From an uncultured Planctomycetaceae bacterium (GTDB lineage Bacteria > Planctomycetota > Planctomycetia > Pirellulales > Pirellulaceae), in NCBI GenBank assembly GCA_903863885.1, contig CAIPEB010000438.1, forward strand, positions 1-64,000: 64,000 nucleotides of DNA, given 5' to 3'. This document shows, piece after piece, positions 58,906 through 64,000 of this stretch (the first letter of the stretch is position 1; every line of letters begins with the position of its first letter). Under the pieces are notes generated by a model, which saw nothing but the letters and a program-made list of their open reading frames with translations, did not search any database and was not told the origin of the DNA. Both the position numbers and the translations under genes were made by a program.

Positions 58906-61900
58906 ATGAGTATCACCCGCCCGTTGTCGGTCTTCGCCTTGCTGGCCTTCGTTTCGCTTGCCGCTGCGGGAGCCGGCTTTGCGGCCGAAACACTCCATAT
59001 TCTGTCGCTCGATCCGACACCGCTGTTCCCCAGGACTTCGCCCGGAGAACCGGTTCGGCAGTTGGCGAGGCTCAGGCTGCAGAACGACGGCGCGGCGGTT
59101 CAAGCACGCATGACCGTCACCATCGCGGGGCAGCCGCCCCATGTCGAAGAACTCGGTCAGATCGAGCCCAAGGAGTCGCTCAAGGCCGTTCAACTCCCGG
59201 ACGTGAAGCAACCGACGGAGATCAGCTTGACACTGCACGTCCAGGGCCGCGAACAGCCGGTCGATTCGCGCACTTTTGCCTGGCAGCCGCAGAAGAAATG
59301 GACGCTCTACTGCGTTGCCTATTCGCACCACGACCTGGGATTCGGCGACTATCCGCATCGCCTGCGAACAACCATCCGCCATGCCAACATCACGCGGCCG
59401 CTGCAATTCTGCCGCGACACGGATGGCTGGGACGAGGACAGCAAGTTCCGTTTCGTCATCGAAACGAGCGAACCAATCACCAGCTTCCTCTGCACGCAGC
59501 CGATCGAGGTGGCGGAAGAACTGGGCCGCCGCATTCGCGAGGGGCGCATTCAACTCGGCGGCTTTCACAACACGGCAAATACCGAGCAACTCGGGCACGA
59601 ACTTCTGGCGAGACTGTTCTACCTTTCCAATCGACATGCCCGCGATCTGCTCGGAATTCCCAAGAGCCGCACCGCCATGATCGACGACGTCATCGGTCTG
59701 ACCTGGCCCCTGGCCGGATTCTGCGCCGAGGCCGATGTGCCCTACCTGTTTCACGGCCCGAACGGTTGCGGTCGCTGTTTCGGTCAGGCGGCAGACGAGC
59801 CGATCTTTAAATGGGAGGGCCCGACTCCAGGAAAGCATGTCACCGTTCGATCGTCCGCTTACGGCGGCTATGCCGGAGATGCACCCGGCGACTTGTCGGA
59901 GGCTCGAGTCCAAGAGGCAATCGCCAGGCTCGGGGCCAAGTGGCCGTACGATGCGCTGCTTCTGCAGGAAGGCACCGATTTTCAACTGGTCACGATGGAC
60001 ACAGCTACTCGCATCCACGCATGGAACGCACGATTTGCGTATCCGCGCCTCGTGTGCGGAACCATGGACATGTTTCTCGACACTATTTCCGCGCAGGCCA
60101 AACCCGAGCAGGTCAAGAGTTTCGCCGGGGACGGCAACAACCAGTGGGCCGACCAGGACGGAAACGATGCCTGGGCCTTGGGCAAGGCCCGCCGCCTGGC
60201 TGAAGACATTCCCACGGCGGAGAAGTTCGCGACCGTCGCCCAGATCGTCGCGGGAGGCGGCAATTCCTGGACGGATATCTACCAGGCCTATCACCGCCTG
60301 CTGGCCTGGCACGAACACACCAACGCGATCGACGTCGTTGCCCCCGACCTTCAGCGCATGAGACGCTACGAAACGGAACTCGCGGAAAACCGCGAGATGC
60401 TGCTTGAATCGGCCGATTTCGCCAACCGTGCTCGCAGTTCCGCGTTGGAACGGATCACCGCCAAAATCACTCGCGAGAGCGACCGCTCGCTCGTCGTCTT
60501 CAATCCTCTCGCACGTCAACGGACCGACATTGCGCGAGTCGATCGCGGATTACTCGCCGCCGGTGATCGCATCGTCGACCCGTCCAACAATCGGGAGATT
60601 CCGTGGCAAGCCATGCCCGATGGCGGCGCGGTGTTCGTCGCAACCGAAGTTCCGTCGCTGGGCTATAAGACGTTCGCCGTGCACACGGGCGAAGCGCCGT
60701 CCGCAGCGCCGGACACTCGGCAAGGCACGGCCCTGGAAAACCGGTTTTTCCGAGTGGCGTTCGATCCAGCCAGCGGCGCGATCACGAGCATTCGCGATAA
60801 ACAGAGAAACGCCGAGCTTGTCGATTCCTCGGCTGCATTTCGATTCAACGAATATCTCTATCAGCGATTTGAATCCGCGGATTCGAAACAGCCAATCAAA
60901 TGGCAGCGAGTGCAGTCCGCGACCGTGACACTTTCTTCAGGAAAAGTGGCGCAATCGATGCAGATCAAGTCGCATCCCGTTGGCGTTGAAAGCCTGACGC
61001 AGACTGTCGTCCTTTACGACGGACTGCCCCGAATCGATTTCGCGATCGATCTGGTGAAGTCGCCGTCGGGCCGGCGCGACTCGACGTCCAACGGCGATGC
61101 CCGCGGAAAAGAATCGATGTTCGTGGCACTGCCGCTGGCGATTCCCAACCCGCAGGTAAGGCACGAACTGCCCGGTTGCGTTTCAGAACCGGTCAAGGAT
61201 CTGTTCGATGGAGCGAACACGGCACACTACGCGATCCGGCACTTCAGCGACATTGCCGGCGATCGTTACGGAGTGACGGTGTCGGCCACCGACAGTTCGC
61301 TGGTGGAATACGACCGCCCGCGACCCGATCTGATCCTCGGCGGTCAGGAAAACGCTTTCGAGAAAGCCAAGAAGCCGATCACCACCGGACATGTGTACCT
61401 CTATCTGATGAACAACATGTTCGACGTCAACGTCCGTTGGGATCAGGCCGGCCCGGCGCACTTCGAGTACTCGTTGCAACCCCACGACGGCAATTGGCAG
61501 AACGGCAGAGCGGACGAATTCGGCTGGGATGCCATGAACCCGCTGCTGGCCGTCGATGTCCGCGGGGCACAGCGTGGCGAATTGCCTGCGACGAACAGCT
61601 TCGTAACGATCGATCAGCCGAATGTGGCCTGCACAACATTCAAACCGGCCGAATTCAACGGCAGCGGCTTCATTCTTCGCTTTATCGAGACTCGCGGCAT
61701 TCAGACCGAAGCCTGCGTCTCTCTGCCGCTGCTCGCGCCATTGTCTTCCGCAAATGTGACCAGCCTCGTCGAAGATGACCGGCAAGAACCTCTGAAGATC
61801 TCGGACGGCAATCGTGTGACGATCAAGTTTGCGCCTTTCGGCGTCAGAACGATCCGCGTCGCGCGGCAAGCCACGGCACCGGCCGCGGTGGCGGATCTCG

Positions 61901-63093
61901 CCGCGCAGACGTTGTCCGATATGGAAGTGGCCCTTGCCTGGAAGGCACCGCCAGCCGGGGATCCACTCAGCCACTACCACGTCTATCGATCCACGAAAGC
62001 GGACTTTGAACCGAATGCGTTGAACCTCGTGCAGCGAGTCAGCGAGACTTCGTGCACCGACCGACCGCAACTGCACTTCGGAGGCTGGATCAATAATCGG
62101 CTCGAACCGAAGACGACTTACTACTACCGTGTTGCCGCCGTTGATCGGTCGAACCGCGAAGGCCCTCTCTCCCCGGCGGTTTCAGCAACCACGAAGGAGC
62201 CGCGGGAAAAGAACCTGCTGCCGCTCCAGGTTCAATGCCTGCGCGCCGTTCCGGTCAGTCCGCTGTCCCGCTTCAACGCCGTGAATCTCCTGTGGCGCAC
62301 CAACTGCGAGTCGGACGTCCGGAGTTACGAAGTTCACCGATCGACCGCGGGCGGCTTCGAACCGAATGAAAAGACACGCATCGCGGTTGTCGATGCGCAA
62401 TCAGTGCTCAAAGGCGGCACCGGCTACGGCCAGACCGTGATCGAATATCGACTGGGAGAGTTCGATCACCAGATGTACCTCGACGAAGCCGTCGAACCTT
62501 CAACGACTTACTATTATCGAGTCTGCGCCGTCGACACGGCCGGACAAAAGGGGGCCCCTTCCGTCGAAGTCCGCGCCGCGACGAAAGCCGCCGATCCGTT
62601 GGCGATTCTCGGGAAAGGCATCACGGCGCAGTCCGTCTATGCACCCGAGTACGGCGTGGAACTGGCCATCGACGGCTCGACGGATCCCTATTTTGCCTGG
62701 ATTTCAAAGCCCTACGGCGGAGGTACGAAGCAAAACCCAAACGATGTTTGGTGGGCTTTCGAATTTCCCAAGGGACGACGCCTTGCCATCTCCGGCGTGA
62801 AGATCATCGGCGACCACCGCGAAGTAATTCCGCTTCAGAAAAACCTCCAGGTTCAAGCGCGAGTCGACGGTCAATGGAAGACCGTCGGCCAGGCGATAGA
62901 TGCCAAACAGAAAGACATTGTCGTTCAATGGCAGCAGCCGATCGAAACCGATGCGATTCGCATTTACGTTCCAGCTGCGGACCTGCCGGAAACACCGCCT
63001 CTGGATACCACCGGAATCGTGCGCATCTGCGAGTTGCAGTTCCTGCTTGGCGACGGACGGACCGTCGCGCCGGTTGACGTTCTTGTTCCGTGA
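58906..63093 (+). CDS. GH38-like multidomain glycosidase with Fn3 and C-terminal sugar-binding domains
   Basis: Start at the ATG at 58906 (AAAGG before it) for a 1395-residue secreted protein (signal peptide about 1-27). The N-terminal barrel resembles GH38: SHHDLGFGDYPHRLR has the H-x-D type metal group (H141, H142 and D143), and MIDDVIGLTWPL (D260 and D261) lies where the nucleophile Asp is expected, though the usual D-x-FG motif is absent. A beta-rich domain with ALENRFFRVAFDPASGAITS follows, as in alpha-mannosidases. Residues about 985-1210 contain two Fn3 domains (TYYYRVAAVDRS, TYYYRVCAVDTA), and the last 150 or so residues resemble an F5/8 type C domain. Linkage and sugar are not certain; alpha-mannoside or related substrates are likely. 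Confidence 0.8.
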   Translation: MSITRPLSVFALLAFVSLAAAGAGFAAETLHILSLDPTPLFPRTSPGEPVRQLARLRLQNDGAAVQARMTVTIAGQPPHVEELGQIEPKESLKAVQLPDVKQPTEISLTLHVQGREQPVDSRTFAWQPQKKWTLYCVAYSHHDLGFGDYPHRLRTTIRHANITRPLQFCRDTDGWDEDSKFRFVIETSEPITSFLCTQPIEVAEELGRRIREGRIQLGGFHNTANTEQLGHELLARLFYLSNRHARDLLGIPKSRTAMIDDVIGLTWPLAGFCAEADVPYLFHGPNGCGRCFGQAADEPIFKWEGPTPGKHVTVRSSAYGGYAGDAPGDLSEARVQEAIARLGAKWPYDALLLQEGTDFQLVTMDTATRIHAWNARFAYPRLVCGTMDMFLDTISAQAKPEQVKSFAGDGNNQWADQDGNDAWALGKARRLAEDIPTAEKFATVAQIVAGGGNSWTDIYQAYHRLLAWHEHTNAIDVVAPDLQRMRRYETELAENREMLLESADFANRARSSALERITAKITRESDRSLVVFNPLARQRTDIARVDRGLLAAGDRIVDPSNNREIPWQAMPDGGAVFVATEVPSLGYKTFAVHTGEAPSAAPDTRQGTALENRFFRVAFDPASGAITSIRDKQRNAELVDSSAAFRFNEYLYQRFESADSKQPIKWQRVQSATVTLSSGKVAQSMQIKSHPVGVESLTQTVVLYDGLPRIDFAIDLVKSPSGRRDSTSNGDARGKESMFVALPLAIPNPQVRHELPGCVSEPVKDLFDGANTAHYAIRHFSDIAGDRYGVTVSATDSSLVEYDRPRPDLILGGQENAFEKAKKPITTGHVYLYLMNNMFDVNVRWDQAGPAHFEYSLQPHDGNWQNGRADEFGWDAMNPLLAVDVRGAQRGELPATNSFVTIDQPNVACTTFKPAEFNGSGFILRFIETRGIQTEACVSLPLLAPLSSANVTSLVEDDRQEPLKISDGNRVTIKFAPFGVRTIRVARQATAPAAVADLAAQTLSDMEVALAWKAPPAGDPLSHYHVYRSTKADFEPNALNLVQRVSETSCTDRPQLHFGGWINNRLEPKTTYYYRVAAVDRSNREGPLSPAVSATTKEPREKNLLPLQVQCLRAVPVSPLSRFNAVNLLWRTNCESDVRSYEVHRSTAGGFEPNEKTRIAVVDAQSVLKGGTGYGQTVIEYRLGEFDHQMYLDEAVEPSTTYYYRVCAVDTAGQKGAPSVEVRAATKAADPLAILGKGITAQSVYAPEYGVELAIDGSTDPYFAWISKPYGGGTKQNPNDVWWAFEFPKGRRLAISGVKIIGDHREVIPLQKNLQVQARVDGQWKTVGQAIDAKQKDIVVQWQQPIETDAIRIYVPAADLPETPPLDTTGIVRICELQFLLGDGRTVAPVDVLVP

Positions 63094-63134
63094 CTTCGCC
63101 GGAAAGCCGCACACCAGTTCTGGAGAACAGCCCC

Positions 63135-64000
63135 ATGTGCATGATCACGCTGACACACATCTCGCTGTGTCTGGCCATACTTGCCGGCAGTCCGGGCGAC
63201 GCCGACACACAGATTGCCGTTCGCCTCGTGCCGCAGCCGCGCGAGCTTCATCTGGCAAACGGCTCGTTTGTTATGCACGGGTTTTCCGGAACGCTGGCCG
63301 TGCCGGACGGACCGGAACATGAGGCATGTCGCACTATTCTCGATGAGTCGATGCGATCGGCTGCCGGTGCGAACGCCGCATTGCAGCTGACCTCGGATTC
63401 CGCGAACCGCTTCACGCTCGGCGTAGAGCAGTCCGTGCCGAAACTGCCCGACGGTGTATCCGACGAGGCGTATGTGCTGGCCATTGGCCCCGACGGAATC
63501 ACCGCGGCGGCCGCATCACCGGCGGGACTGCTGTACGCGGCTCAAACGGTGCGGCAACTCGTCCGGCAATTCTGCGAAAGCGGATGCATTCCCTGTCTGA
63601 CGATCGTCGATCACCCCGATTTCAAACTGCGCGGCATCTACATCGAGGGTGGTCAGGAACGGTACGGGCGGATCGTTGCGGCGGACTACCTGCGAGAACA
63701 GATCCGGCGGCTGGCCGAGTTCAAGATGAACACGATGGTAATCGAATGCTACAACCTGTTCCCGTTCAATTCGTTCTCCGCATGTGCGGATTCGGGCACG
63801 CTCTCGCCGGCGGATTGCCGGAGTGTGGTCGCCGAGGCAAAGAAGTACCACGTTACGCTCATTCCGTCACTGCAGACACTCGCCCAAGCCTCCGAACTCG
63901 TGTGGGGATGCGACGCCGGCGCGCCGTATCGCGAACCTACGGCACCGGGCCTGATGTGCCCTTCGTCGCCGGAGATCTATCCGTTCATCAAGGGCCTGTA
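63135..64000 (+). CDS. GH20-type beta-N-acetylhexosaminidase-like protein (partial, 3' end outside window)
   Basis: Starts at the ATG at 63135 (GGAG about 10 bases upstream) and is still open at the right edge after 288 codons. A short signal peptide (MCMITLTHISLCLAILAGSP) is followed by LVPQPRELHLANGSF, the opening of the GH20b N-terminal domain, then SPAGLLYAAQTVRQLVRQFC and IVDHPDFKLRGIYIEGGQE, where the catalytic barrel begins. The catalytic Asp-Glu pair lies beyond the edge. GH20 enzymes release N-acetylglucosamine or N-acetylgalactosamine; this would extend the glycan-degradation region. Confidence 0.82.
   Translation, partial: MCMITLTHISLCLAILAGSPGDADTQIAVRLVPQPRELHLANGSFVMHGFSGTLAVPDGPEHEACRTILDESMRSAAGANAALQLTSDSANRFTLGVEQSVPKLPDGVSDEAYVLAIGPDGITAAAASPAGLLYAAQTVRQLVRQFCESGCIPCLTIVDHPDFKLRGIYIEGGQERYGRIVAADYLREQIRRLAEFKMNTMVIECYNLFPFNSFSACADSGTLSPADCRSVVAEAKKYHVTLIPSLQTLAQASELVWGCDAGAPYREPTAPGLMCPSSPEIYPFIKGL

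Noticed and set aside
1-64000. CRISPR arrays, tRNA or rRNA genes, transposases, phage genes
   Set aside because: Looked for repeat-spacer periodicity, tRNA cloverleaf features and IS-type proteins; none seen.

Overview
The window looks like a piece of a GC-rich planctomycete-type (PVC group) chromosome. The evidence is the combination of a DUF1559 pseudopilin-like protein, a GxGYxYP-family protein, a formylglycine sulfatase, many secreted glycoside hydrolases, an FG-GAP protein, a PQQ-propeller protein and a Ser/Thr kinase with a DWG instead of DFG motif fused to PAS domains. No rRNA, tRNA, CRISPR array, phage gene or transposase was seen.

Region 1 (1-4.6 kb) holds a partial ADP-ribosylglycohydrolase-like secreted protein, the PAS-kinase, and a WYL-domain regulator followed by a NYN nuclease-like protein. 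Region 2 (4.67-21.4 kb) is a long run of minus-strand genes that together make a gas vesicle cluster. In transcription order: a conserved unknown protein, an NtrC-type sigma-54 activator, two GvpF/L proteins, a PAS histidine kinase, then (after a 330-bp gap with a near-consensus sigma-54 promoter) a short coiled-coil protein, a third GvpF/L, GvpG, a double ArsA ATPase, a TPR-like protein, a DnaJ-type zinc-finger protein, GvpS, GvpK, a receiver-only response regulator, then (after a second sigma-54-like site) GvpA, a GvpC-like protein with 33-residue periodicity, GvpN, a tiny ORF, GvpJ, the Hsp20-like GvpH and a CDC48-type double AAA ATPase. The regulators, the two sigma-54-like sites and the structural genes read as one self-contained, phosphorelay-controlled gas vesicle module. 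GvpA/J/S would be the shell and nucleation proteins, GvpC the outer reinforcement, and GvpN, ArsA, CDC48, GvpH and the zinc-finger/TPR proteins the assembly and quality-control machinery.

Region 3 (21.4-22.7 kb) is a 1.3-kb gap, AT-richer than its surroundings in its first 0.85 kb, with only one weak ORF. Region 4 (22.7-64 kb) is a glycan-degradation and surface-metabolism region of mixed strands: NmrA-like reductase, HAD phosphatase, GH127 and GH51 arabinofuranosidase-like pair, beta-helix protein with a large GH-like protein, GH43/GH117-like propeller, sulfatase, pseudopilin, FG-GAP protein, a truncated YjbQ, a GH42-like enzyme coupled to a small repeat protein, a DUF362/polyferredoxin pair, a nucleoside-hydrolase-like protein, GxGYxYP plus GH5-like pair, PQQ propeller, MetE-like protein, GH95 fucosidase, a UGT-like glycosyltransferase, a GH38-like multidomain protein and the start of a GH20 hexosaminidase. 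About ten copies of a short CACGGAT-containing repeat lie in the gaps of this region and none were noticed in the gas vesicle region.

Several start codons were moved downstream from the longest possible ORF, because the longer version would overlap a neighbour and a ribosome binding site or 4-base stop/start overlap marks the inner start. All functional calls rest on reading motifs by eye; no database search was run.
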